A stretch of 64,000 nucleotides of DNA from Buddleja alternifolia (taxonomy: Eukaryota > Streptophyta > Magnoliopsida > Lamiales > Scrophulariaceae). Below, one piece after another: positions 35,379 to 44,524 of this stretch. The stretch is from the NCBI GenBank assembly GCA_019426215.1, contig CM033394.1, positions 17,318,195-17,382,194 of the forward strand. Reading direction: 5' to 3'. The first letter of the stretch is position 1. The number at the start of each line of letters is the position of its first letter. The notes below the pieces were generated by a model. The model searched no databases. It saw nothing but the letters and a program-made list of their open reading frames with translations, and was not told the DNA's origin. The position numbers were made by a program, and so were the translations under genes.

Positions 35379-37209
35379 TGTTAGGAATTTCATGTTAGAT
35401 GTTTTGATGATGACAAATAGGACTCCATGTTAGACCCCAAGAAATGTAAAGTATAAAAGCTTTCGTAGAACAAATGTGTAAGTGCCTGAACGCTCGTGGT
35501 TTTATACTAGGCTTGTATTTTTATCTTTATAGAGTTTAGACTAAGAATATGATACTAAATCACTAGAAGAATTCTATGTGAGTCTACCAAGTGATGAAGT
35601 TGAAGATCAAGCGTCTGAAGAAACAGTAAAGATAAAGATTAGTCTCAAGCGTCCGTCAAACGCTAAAAGACTATCCCGGGTTACGAACTCAGTGCTCAAG
35701 ATTTGTTATGGACGTTAGACCAAGTACTTAACACTAAGTCAATGATAGAATTCTGAGTGAGTCTATCAAAGATAAAGTGAAAGGACAAGCGTCTAAAGAA
35801 TCGGGCAAAGATTGTGACCTTTCTCAAGCGTCTGATTAACAAAGAAGGCCACTTTCAAAAAGCCTAAACTCCAAAGGCTCAAGCGCCTAGTTCTCCAAGC
35901 GTAACCTGAAGATTCAAACCCAAGTTATCAAAGATGCATGAATCAACGGAAATTATTCCCAAACAGAAATAAGACAAGATGCATCAAAAGTCGGACAAGT
36001 GCTATTAAAATATAAGCACTACAACTTATGGGCAAGCCATATCCTTGACCGAGACTGTCAGATTTATGAAACCAAGACCATGCCTAACCAATTAAAAATA
36101 CCCAAAGTTAGGATTGTCAGAACTCATGGAATGTTTAGGGAAGCGAGATTCAAACCGTGTCCAACGGACAAAATCTCATAACAATCTATAAATAACCTTC
36201 TCAGCAAAATGGACGAGATAGACACACATAGAAAAACATCTGGACGTAAAAATAAGAAAAAGGGTCCAAAAACGTTGCTGAATTATTTAGAAAGAGCTTA
36301 TACACTCCAGAGCCAAAACCCTTTAAGCTTTCTCAAATACATTCCTAGACAGTCGCCCATATCTCAAACCTCTTCTTAAGAAGAACCTACACTACTATTG
36401 AGATATCTCCAAGTTGTTTGAACTTTCCAAAAACAAACAAACCCGTGACCAAAACCATCAACACCTTTCATCTGAGTGAGAAAGCTTGTTGACTTACAAG
36501 CAATATTTTTGTGTAAAAGAAGCTTGTGAAAGAAGATCTCTATTGGAGCTGAAATCTGTGTGACCAAGGAGTTCCGAGATCAAGCGTAACTTGCACCATT
36601 TCTGAGTGAAAGAAGCAAGGGGATAGAAGGTCTTTAGTGGAGTTGAAATCTGTGTGACCAAGGAGTTCCGAGATCATATCCAATCTCCCTCTATTTTGTA
36701 GAAGTCTCTGTGTGACTCTTCGATAATCATCATAGTGGAAAACCTCCCTGATAAAAGGAGAAGAAGGACGTAGCTGGGATTACATCACCCAGTGAACCTT
36801 ACAAATATCTTGTGTCATTTACCGCTTTAAGCATTTACTGTTTTACTGTTTTACTATTCATATTGCATACATTCTGATAAAGTTTTAAAACAACTAAGCG
36901 ACTACTTTTGATTAACAAACCGAACGCTAAGCTATAAAATACTTCCGCTGTGCTAACCCTGATTTAGTGACTAAACTCTGCCCTACTTTGGTAAGCGTTG
37001 AAATCACCAAGTCTAAGTTAACTGTTCCCAAGCGCCTGAAACTAGCGCTTAAGTCATTATTTCTCAAGTGCTGCACCCAGCGCTCAAAGCTTTCCGAGCG
37101 TTCAAATACTTCAAAGTGATACGAACTTTTAGAAGTCGAAAAAGACTTCAGGGTCTATTCAACCCCCCCCCCCCTTCTAGACCCTTTCGTATACCACTTG
37201 GGACCAACA
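35379..37209 (+). mobile_element. Sirevirus solo LTR inserted in Sirevirus gag
   Basis: 1831 bp, TGTTAGGAATTTC...TTGGGACCAACA, flanked by a perfect 5-bp TSD GATAT (35374-35378 and 37210-37214). It lies opposite in orientation to the element it broke. It has a TATA-type CTATAAATAA near 36184-36193, a poly-C run near 37165-37175, and many AAGCGTC/ACGCTT words. There is no internal sequence. Confidence 0.94.
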
Positions 37210-37214
37210 GATAT

Positions 37215-37983
37215 GAACTTTGTCCTTGATTATTGAAACCTTTTCCTTTCTTTTCATATCTCAAGAACTTCCTGAATTTATTCAGCAAAGCCAACTCCTC
37301 TTCCTCATTGATATCTGAATTCTTTCCTTTATTACCCGATTTACCTTTGATTGATGCAATAAGCGCTCCAGATTCAATCACTGGACTACTCACAATATCA
37401 CTAGCAGAATTCAACTTGAACTCAAATGCTTTTAGCTCTGAAAAGGCGTCTTCTAGAGTTAGGAGATCCAGCATATTTGATTCTCTCATAGCGGTTGTCT
37501 TCATCAAGAATTTACTTGGTAAGCTTCTAAAAATCTTAACCACCATTTCTCGGTTCTGTAAATCCATTCCCAACGATGTAAGTTCTGTAACTAGAGCTGT
37601 AAATCTTATATCCAATTGCTCTAAAGTTTCATTGGGTAGCATCTTAAATCCGTTAAAATTTTCCTTGGCAATGGAAAGTTTGTTTTCTTTGATTTGAGCT
37701 GAACCACCACAAATTGTAGCCAACTTATCCCATATTTCTTTAGTGGTTTTGCAAGACTTGATCTTGTTAAATAAGTTGTCATTATCACCAATAGCCGTAT
37801 ATAGAGTGTTACGACCAACGTTGTCCAAATTAGCTCTTCGACGCTCATCTGGAGATCATTCTTGTTTTGGTTTCTCAACGTAACCATCGGGAGTTTCTTC
37901 CGTGGCTCCAGGCGCTCGTGTGATAACTTTGTATATTTTGATTGGCTCATCTGAAATAATATCACACATGTCATCATCACTCA
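37215..37983 (-). pseudogene. Sirevirus gag N-terminal half (UBN2-type), start deleted
   Basis: Minus-strand text begins at the deletion joint near 37983 (DDDMCDIISDEPIKIY) and has a TGA near 37858. It then runs open from 37828 through the UBN2-type gag capsid domain: AIGDNDNLFNKIKSCKTTKE (residues about 11-30), IWDKLATICGG, ENFNGFKMLPNETLEQLDIR, LGMDLQNREMVVKIFRSLP. A lysine-rich linker (GKSGNKGKNSD) and EEEELALLNKFRKFLRYEKK end at the solo LTR. The normal start codon and matrix-like N-terminus are missing. Confidence 0.82.
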
Positions 37984-38316
37984 GAACATGTCAGTCTTCG
38001 TTACTTGACACCTCACTCAGAACATGTCAGGCGCTTAGAGTAAACTTCTTCAAACTTCATTCACTATTGATTTCTTGGACGCTTGAAGTCTTCAGATTTC
38101 GCCGTCTTGATAAGCTCACTCAGAAAGTATCAACCGCTTAATCTAACCGACTTCTTGATCTAAGAATGTCAAAAGTAAAAGATAAAATAGAGCCTATACA
38201 TTTCTAATGTTCAAACGCTTATACAAGTATCTATGAAATTTAAGCGTACATAACTTTGGGGTCTAACAAAATTCCTAATTGTCATCATCAAAATCTTAAC
38301 ATGAAATTTCCTATCA
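37984..38316 (-). repeat. truncated 5' LTR of the Sirevirus
   Basis: About 330 bp matching the distal part of the 3' LTR (25242-25570) almost base for base. The rest of the LTR, primer site and gag start were deleted. The joint shows a short repeat, CACTCAGAACATGTCAG, at 37979-37993 and again about 36 bp further on, compatible with slippage or microhomology-mediated repair. Confidence 0.88.
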
Positions 38317-38337
38317 TATCTTTTGAATTCTTTTTAG

Positions 38338-38922
38338 GAGACATTGGTTGTTGCTTGTGATTGATTCATTTCAAGAGGTCGTTTACTATCTGGATTCTTT
38401 GATTGGTGATATGGTGATCCGGATTACCGATATGACATGAAAGAAAAAATCAATCAGTAAGTTTTTCATTCAATCAATGTATCCATTATATTTAATCTTT
38501 TTTTTAAAGTGTATATATCTTCCTAGATTTCACATAATTGCTTGTTTTTAACATATTTCCTTGTTTTTTGTATTTTTTTACAGGGATGTGCACATATTTC
38601 GTGCAAATCGCAACGACCATTTCAAGAAACCCAAGAACAAGGCCTGTAAATGGATTAAAATAAAGGTTAGCGATTTCTAGTTTCAAGAGATTATTCGTAT
38701 AGAAGTTAGTGTTCTAATACAACTTTGATTACTTTTGTAGTGCCCCCGGCAGACAAACAACGTGAATTGTGGCTACTTCGTTATGAGATTCATGAAGGAG
38801 CTTATTAGCCACAGACAATCTATAATCCTAACAGTGGTATGCATAATCCTAATACTCAGTTTCTTTCCTTTTGAAGTTATTAAACCTTTGGTAGGTAACT
38901 GAAACGTCATTTGGGTTTGCAA

Positions 38923-38977
<55 letters not shown>

Positions 38978-39070
38978 TGCAATACTTTTATGATTCTCAA
39001 TCCTTCTATACTCAAGAGCAAATTGATGAAGTACACTGCGAAATAGCACAATACATTATTATCGTATGCA
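38338..39070 (+). pseudogene. second CACTA gene, 3' exons: Ulp1-type C48 protease domain
   Basis: After acceptor AG 38336-38337, exon joining to 23806 keeps the frame across NTG-RHW. This exon encodes HWLLLVIDSF and VVYYLDSL (catalytic His codon 38342-38344 and Asp in YLD). A second exon (about 38582-38667) is basic. A third (from about 38742) encodes QTNNVNCGYFVMRFM with the nucleophile Cys codon at 38768-38770 and the upstream Gln of the oxyanion hole. A last exon ends near 39070. His, Asp, Gln and Cys are thus all present in order. In plant CACTA and Mutator elements such captured SUMO-protease-like domains are known; their role is unclear. A TGA in the first exon after MT may reflect an alternative donor. 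Confidence 0.78.
38929..38975. repeat. CT then TA microsatellite
   Basis: A (CT)n run joined to a (TA)n run between the Ulp1-type exons of the CACTA gene. A similar (GT)n(TA)n tract lies at 22848-22871. Confidence 0.85.
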
Positions 39071-39365
39071 ATTAGAAATTAGGTAATATATTTTTTGTAC
39101 ATTGTGACTTGTTGTAAATTGTGATTTGATTTGTTGTATTTAAATTGTGAGTAATTTAATTAGTTGATTGTAAATTAACAAGTGATCATTTTTTGGAGAT
39201 TATAAAATTTTGTTATTGGAGGAAAGAATTGGTTATTTTGAAGTTTTGGGTTTTTGTTGTTTATGTTGAGTTTGTTTTACTGTGCATCTAGTTTGTTGTG
39301 TTGGTGTATTGAATATGTTGAATTTGTTGTACATGAAGGTTACAAAATAGTAGGGAGGGGGAAAA

Positions 39366-39584
39366 AAAAAACCTATTACAGCGGTTCACATCAAAACCGC
39401 TTTAATAGGTTTAAAAAAAATAAATCGAAATCCTGTTACAGCGGTTCACGTCAGAACCACTGTAATAGGGTACCCTATTACAACGGTTTTAACGTGAACC
39501 TAAACCCTATTTGCCTATTACAGCTGTTAAAACCACTGTAACAAGTGAAAAAAACCCGCTATATTAGGCCTTTTTGTAGTAGTG
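39366..39584 (+). repeat. 3' subterminal repeats and terminal inverted repeat of the CACTA element
   Basis: Contains at least six copies, in both orientations, of CCTATTACAGCGGTTC-like words, with short A-rich spacers. It ends AGGCCTTTTTGTAGTAGTG. Composition and words match the 5' end at 14319-14430. Confidence 0.88.
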
Positions 39585-39765
39585 TTATATCTTCTATTAA
39601 TAAAATGAGGGAACCTAGATTTTTTTGAGGAAGCTGTTAGAAATCCTCATTGGAAAGGTGTTATGGATTTAGAAATGAAGGCTTTAAATGATAATAAAAC
39701 TTGGATTCTCACTACTTTGCCTTTAGGTAGGAAAGTCATAGGGTGCAAATGGGTATATAAAATAA

Positions 39766-40749
39766 GGAATAATTACACTGGGGGTCCTGAGGTATTGCCT
39801 AATTACAAAAAATATCCCCTAGTTTAATAAATTACATTTAACATCCAAGGTTTTCATGTATTGATGTAAAAATGGATGGAAAGTGATAAAAGACCTAAAT
39901 GCCCTTACTGAATATTGATTTTAAAAAAAGAAAAAAATTAAAAAAAGCTCAATTACCGAATTTCCCCTTTATCTCTCTATATTTGCTTCTAATACCAATT
40001 TTAAAATAAAAAATAAACTTAAAAGAAAAATACTTATATATATATGTATATGTATATTTTATCTTAGTGCGTGACTCTGTGTGTGAATATGTGTGTGTGT
40101 GTGTGTGCATGACTGTGTGTGTAATTGTGTGTGTGTTTTTGTGTGTGTGTAATTGTGTGTGTGTGTGCGTGACAGTGTGTGTGTGTGTGCACGTGTAATT
40201 GTGTTATTTATTTATAAAGAGTAATATATTAATAATTTATTTTAGAAATTTAGTTAATTAAAATACAATTTTTAAATTTATTTATAAGTTTCATAAATTA
40301 ATCTAAAATATAAAATTTTAATTTATATAAACTATTGTATAACCTAAACTATTATATATTAATTTAGCTAAAAGAATAAAATGATATTTTACACATAATA
40401 TTTTTATTTTATAATTTTAATAATTTATAATTTTTTTTATTTTGTTGATAATAATTTTTCAGTATAAATAATTATTTATTTACTTTACATACACAACATT
40501 ACATATAACACCTATACTTTTATAAAATATTACAAATAACATCAAAAGGGTATAATTGTCCAAGAAAAGTTTGGTCTTCTGGTCCAGAAAAGGTCAGGGA
40601 CATTTTTGAAAGTTCACCTAAAAATTTAACAGAACCCTAATGGAAGGTGTTCAATGTTAGACGGAATGAATGTTAGATGTAATTTATTAAATTAGGGGAT
40701 GTTTTTTGTAATTTAACAATACCTCAAGGGTACCCAGTGTAATTATCCC
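39766..40749. mobile_element. non-autonomous Mutator-like element, 984 bp
   Basis: Begins GGAATAATTACACTGGGGGTCC and ends with its near inverse, GGGTACCCAGTGTAATTATCCC. It is flanked by a 10-bp TSD, TATAAAATAA (39756-39765 and 40750-40759). The TSD length fits Mutator-like elements. It has no coding frame. The interior is AT-rich with a GT/TA microsatellite (about 40038-40200). Removing it with one TSD copy rejoins the copia RT frame. Confidence 0.9.
40038..40203. repeat. TA and GT microsatellite inside the Mutator-like element
   Basis: Runs of (TA)n then interrupted (GT)n over about 165 bp. Slippage-prone, so its length may vary between individuals or assemblies. Confidence 0.85.
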
Positions 40750-42158
40750 TATAAAATAAAGTATAAATCTAATGGTGAAATAGAAAGATACAAGGCTAGG
40801 CTAGTAGCCAAAGGATATAACCAAAAGGAAGGCATCGACTTTCATGAAACTTTCTCACCGGTAGTAAAAATGGTCACTGTTCGTTCCTTAATAGTCATAG
40901 CTGTTTTTAAAAATTAGTCTGTCTTTCAAATAGATGTGAACAATGCATTTTTACATGATGATTTACAAGAAGAAGTTTATATGTGTTTGCCTCAAGGTTA
41001 TTTTTCTAACTCCGATTCTCGGGTTTGTCTTCTTAAAAAGTCTTTAGATGGCTTGAAACAAGCCCCTAGGCAATGGAACGAGAAGTTCACGATAGCCTTA
41101 TTGGAAAATGGTTTTTCATCAAAGCAAAAATGATTATTCTTTGTTTGTGAAAAATGATAAAACTGTTTTTATGGCTTTGCTTATTTATGTGGATGATATA
41201 GTCATCACCGGTGACTCTGTTTTGGAAATTACAAATTAAAATCTTATTTGAATACCAAGTTTCAAATAAAGGACTTAGGTTCCTTAAAATATTTCTTAGG
41301 AATTGAGGTTGCTAGGTCTTCAATTGGTTTATGTCTTAATCAAAGAAAATACACTCTCGATTTGATTAGTGAGTTTTGGTTGCTTGGTGCTAAACCATCT
41401 AATGTTCCTATGAAACAAAATTTGAAATTTAGTGTTGAGGAAAGTAGTGATGATAAATGTGTTGAGGATATTACAAATTTTTAGAAATTGGTAGGTAAAT
41501 TGATTTACTTGACCATGACTAGGCCTGATATTTCATTTGCTTTCATGTTCTTTCCCAATTTATGAATAAGCCCGAACATTCACATTTAAATTCAACATTA
41601 CCTGTTTTACGTTACTTGAAATTATCTCCTGGAAAAGGTCTTTATTTTCCTAGAAATTCTGAGTTTAAGTTGACTGCCCTTTGTAACTCTGATTGGGCGT
41701 CTTGCCGAATTTCTCGTATGTCTGTAACTGGGTATTGTGTGTTCTTGGGTAAGTCCTTTTGTCTTGGAAAAGCAAGAAACACTCTACTGTCTCTAAATCT
41801 TTTGCTGAGGCAGAATACCGTTCCATGTTGGTTACATGTTCTGAAATTTTATGGATTTTGGATTTTTTTTGTGATCCTGGGTTTTGTGAATTAACTCCAG
41901 TTATTTTCTCCTGTGATAATTTGGCAGCCATTCATATAGCTGCTAATTCCTTCTGTCATGAAAGAATGAAACACATCGAGATTGATTGTCACGTGGCACG
42001 TGACTTGGTTAAAAATGAAACCATTCTTACTAAGCATGTTTTATCTGATTCTCAGGTTGCTGATATTTTCACAAAAGCGCTTGGGAAGGCTCAACACAAT
42101 ATTCTCTTGCTAGAAAAGCTTGGGCAATTGGATATTCTCTCCTCCAATTAAACCGTTC

Positions 42159-42180
42159 ACTTGAGGGGCGGGGGGGGGGG
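42159..42180 (+). other. polypurine tract of the old copia element
   Basis: TTGAGGGGCGGGG followed by a longer G-run directly before the 3' LTR. The G-run length may be unreliable. Confidence 0.75.
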
Positions 42181-42519
42181 GGCTAAAATAGGCACAGGCC
42201 CAGTTCAACTCTTTTGGGCCCAATCATCTTCTAGCCCAGTTCGTCCTCTAGAGCCTGTTACAATAGGCTAGCTCTCGGCCCATTAGCTTATTAGTTCCTG
42301 TATAAATAGATAGTTGAGTTAGGGTTTGGATCATTCATTATTTTTATCAGTGTTTATTTTTCTCTTGTGTAATATTCAAAAGCAGCAAGAAACTTTTTCT
42401 TCTTTCTTTTGCGCTGCCTCCTTAGCTCCGCCTGCTAGTTAGCCATGAGATTTCCGACTTTGTAATTTCCTATTATTTTTTCCAAGCTCAATAAAATCTA
42501 TTTTTAAGTTTTTTAATCA
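42181..42519 (+). repeat. 3' LTR of the old copia element
   Basis: Matches 4230-4579 from CTAAAATAGGCAC to the AATAAA region. Its right end has an extra partial repeat (TTTTTAAGTTTTTTAATCA), so the end is placed at the final CA (42519), where TTATG resembles the 5' flank TCATG. Confidence 0.82.
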
Positions 42520-42524
42520 TTATG

Positions 42525-44524
42525 CCTGCACGACAAGTGTATATAATTTATATTGAAGGAATTATTTTATACACGTTGCATGCATATGTGAAATGCAATA
42601 GGAGATTGCAACATGATTTGCAACAGGAGATCCAAACTGCTACTAAACCCCATCACCCCTCCCAAAAACATCTAATATACATCACTCCTGTTCATCAGGT
42701 AATTGCTAACTTGTTTTTTTGAAATGTAGGGGTGAATTGGGTAGGGAAAAAAAATAGCTTGCAATAGATATTACGTCAGATTACAAGTTGATATTAAATA
42801 AAAGAATACGAAGTTGACTATTAGCATAGCGGATTACATCAACTAGCCCACAGTAAAATGGATTACATCTAAAATATGTTGGAAACAGTCTAATAACACA
42901 AACTAATTAGTAAGTACAGGCTGTGATCACGACTGTACGAAATTCAATCTAACGGTTTTATATTATTCTAAATAAAAATCTAAGCTAGTATAGGCCGCCA
43001 ATTCTCATTGACTTCCAATAATTTATAACTCCTCAATGCTGTTAGCTGATTTCATTGTCACGTTACGGCAGAGATGCTTATCAAGAGTTGACTAAACTCC
43101 CACCTGATTTTGGATGTACGGTCACCAATTTGTTTCCTAACAATATTTTATGATGCATTTATAAAGTTCCAACATCATGATAGGTATAGTAACATGAGTA
43201 AGAGATTCGCCTTTTCTCCCCTGATAAGTTAAAGTGAGATGGTTCATGACTCCAAGCAATTTCATATTTTTTATGGGCAAAATACTCGATACACCTTTGA
43301 TATATATAATTCTTCGAAAATCTTTCGAAAATCTCCCTATGATATGTAAATTATAATTCAACCTCCCTAAAAAAAAACAAGTATGCAACTAACCACCTAC
43401 GCGCGGCACGCGCGTGTATTGCGAGTGTTTATAACCTTTTGCCTTTATTGGACTATTTTGCCCTTAGTTTCATACCATTGGATCTAATATGATAAGATCA
43501 ACGGTCAAGATTAAAACTTATAAATTTATGAAATTCAATTTATAATTTGTAATTTATAAAAGATTATTAATATAACAAAAACTTGACACGAAGATTCCAA
43601 GCAAGTGTTGATAAGAATGAAGTGTGCTAAGCATACTAGAAACCACCATTCGCCTTTTTTTCATAAGCCACACCAATCACCCTCTATCCTAAAAGCAAAA
43701 CAATGTCTATTTTCCAATTAAGAGAGCATAGAACTTAATATCATTTGGCTTTTATATGGGTATACACTTTGTTTTGGGTATCGAAGCTCATGGACTAGTG
43801 GTTTAGAAGTGTCATTGTTTTTGGTTATCTTGAGAAATTTGAGTTTGGATTTTTATGCGATAAAAAGTGATGAAATGAGAAATTAAAAATTGGCTAAACA
43901 ATCGAGAGTTATTATTAAAAAAAAAAAAAAGAGTGCTCTTGAGTCTCGACTATGCTATGAATTAGGCTTCAATGGGAATTGTTTGGCTTTGGAATTATTA
44001 TACAACCATGTATAATAAGAAACAAGTTGGGGGTTGTGAGTTGAAAGACAAAAGAAAGTCAAAAGTGATAAGTGATGAGTTGTGAAGTTTTACGTGGTTG
44101 ATAAGTGAGTTTAGCTCGATAATATTGAGTTGTAGGCTCTCTTGATTTTAGTCACTTCATCCATATTTTTATGTCCTAACCATCACCTAGCCTTTCGTTA
44201 CAAGGCGAAAAGACCTTGTGATTGTGGCTTTCGCATATTATGCACCACTGATAGTTTAACGAGTTTTAATTTGAAGTGTTTCAATGACTTTATTATCCAA
44301 TTAGTTTGCATAATCTTGTTTAAAGTGTGTTCTTGACATGAAAAGGGAAATGGGAGTTCATGATTTAGGGATGAGTGTTCTAGGCATCATGTAACCTTTC
44401 ATAATCATTTTCGAGGTATAATGCTTGCTTTTGTGTGTATTATATTGCGACAATTTTGAACATTCATGTGTGTGCTTGATTTTATTTAATCGAAAACAAT
44501 CAAAGCTAAGTTTGGGGGTAGATA
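42525..44524. other. intergenic or retroelement 3' untranslated sequence, no supported gene
   Basis: AT-rich. The text from about 43940 to 44519 (ending CAAAGCTAAGTTTGGGGG) looks like the non-coding 3' end and polypurine tract of a gypsy element whose LTR follows. The remaining 1.4 kb shows no recognised coding sequence. Confidence 0.45.
43275..43463. mobile_element. possible small MITE
   Basis: About 189 bp bounded by GGGCAAAATA and its inverse TATTTTGCCC. There is no clear TSD. A short GC-rich patch (CGCGCGGCACGCGCG) lies inside. Confidence 0.3.

Larger units (their letters stand above)
23874..38316 (-). mobile_element. Sirevirus-type copia retrotransposon (minus strand)
   Basis: 14,443 bp flanked by a perfect TSD, TATCT (23869-23873 and 38317-38321). 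Read on the minus strand the order is: truncated 5' LTR (38316-37984), gag lacking its start (about 37983-37215 and 35373-34025), protease (34009-33581), integrase-RT (33565-31730), RT end-RNase H (about 31760-30774), a very large extra 3' ORF (29930-25789), polypurine tract and 3' LTR (25570-23874). The long coiled-coil gag, the ATCATCAAAAAGAGGGAAAT-type polypurine tract and the extra 3' ORF mark the Sirevirus (SIRE/Maximus) lineage. A deletion removed most of the 5' LTR, the primer site and the gag start. It is dead and itself hosts the solo LTR at 35379. Confidence 0.92.
23807..38337 (+). other. intron of the second CACTA gene, enlarged by a Sirevirus
   Basis: Donor GTGAGC at 23807 and acceptor TTTTTAG ending at 38337. 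Without the Sirevirus and one TSD copy the intron would be roughly 80 bp. The flanking codons join in phase. Confidence 0.7.
14319..39584 (+). mobile_element. CACTA (En/Spm) DNA transposon with nested retroelements
   Basis: Begins CACTACTACAAAAA and ends with its inverse TTTTTGTAGTAGTG, flanked by the 3-bp TSD TTA (14316-14318, 39585-39587). Subterminal repeats built on TATTACAGCGGTTC lie at both ends. It carries two genes on the plus strand: a TNP2-like transposase (15869-20721) and a second gene whose 3' part is an Ulp1-type protease (21330-39070). Two retroelement insertions account for about 16 kb: the solo LTR 18031-19637 and the Sirevirus 23874-38316. The native element would be about 9.2 kb. 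Both genes carry inactivating changes. Confidence 0.93.
39588..42151 (+). pseudogene. copia reverse transcriptase and RNase H (old element), interrupted
   Basis: The RT begins MREPRFFEEAVRNPHWKGVM at about 39606, reaches GCKWVYK at 39741-39761, and is cut by a 984-bp Mutator-like insertion. It resumes at 40760 ([20 protein letters not shown]). [19 protein letters not shown] follows, then [13 protein letters not shown]. The YVDD box is at 41186-41197, then KDLGSLKYFLGIEVA. RNase H motifs are SDWASC, SWKSKKHSTVSKSFAEAEY and ADIFTKAL, ending at TAA 42149-42151. Stops and frameshifts near 40915, 41130, 41240, 41484, 41560 and 41740 inactivate it. Confidence 0.87.
4230..42519 (+). mobile_element. 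old Ty1/copia retrotransposon, host of the nested insertions
   Basis: The element is framed by two diverged LTRs of about 350 bp (4230-4579 and 42181-42519). A tRNA-iMet-type primer binding site follows the 5' LTR, and a G-rich polypurine tract precedes the 3' LTR. Flanking 5-mers are TCATG (4225-4229) and TTATG (42520-42524), four of five identical. The coding order is gag, protease, integrase, reverse transcriptase, RNase H, as in copia elements. The coding parts lie at 5503-7151, 13239-14315, 39588-39765 and 40750-42151. The rest is later insertions: a gag-only copia element, a CACTA transposon and a Mutator-like element. All coding parts carry stops and frameshifts, so it is dead. The 38-kb span is mostly foreign DNA. 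Confidence 0.88.

Noticed and set aside
38773..39051. 92-codon minus-strand frame with IYIYIYI and RERERER runs
   Set aside because: Translation of a TA/CT microsatellite.
39254..39541. 95-codon frame near the CACTA 3' end
   Set aside because: Its second half is the subterminal repeat array translated.
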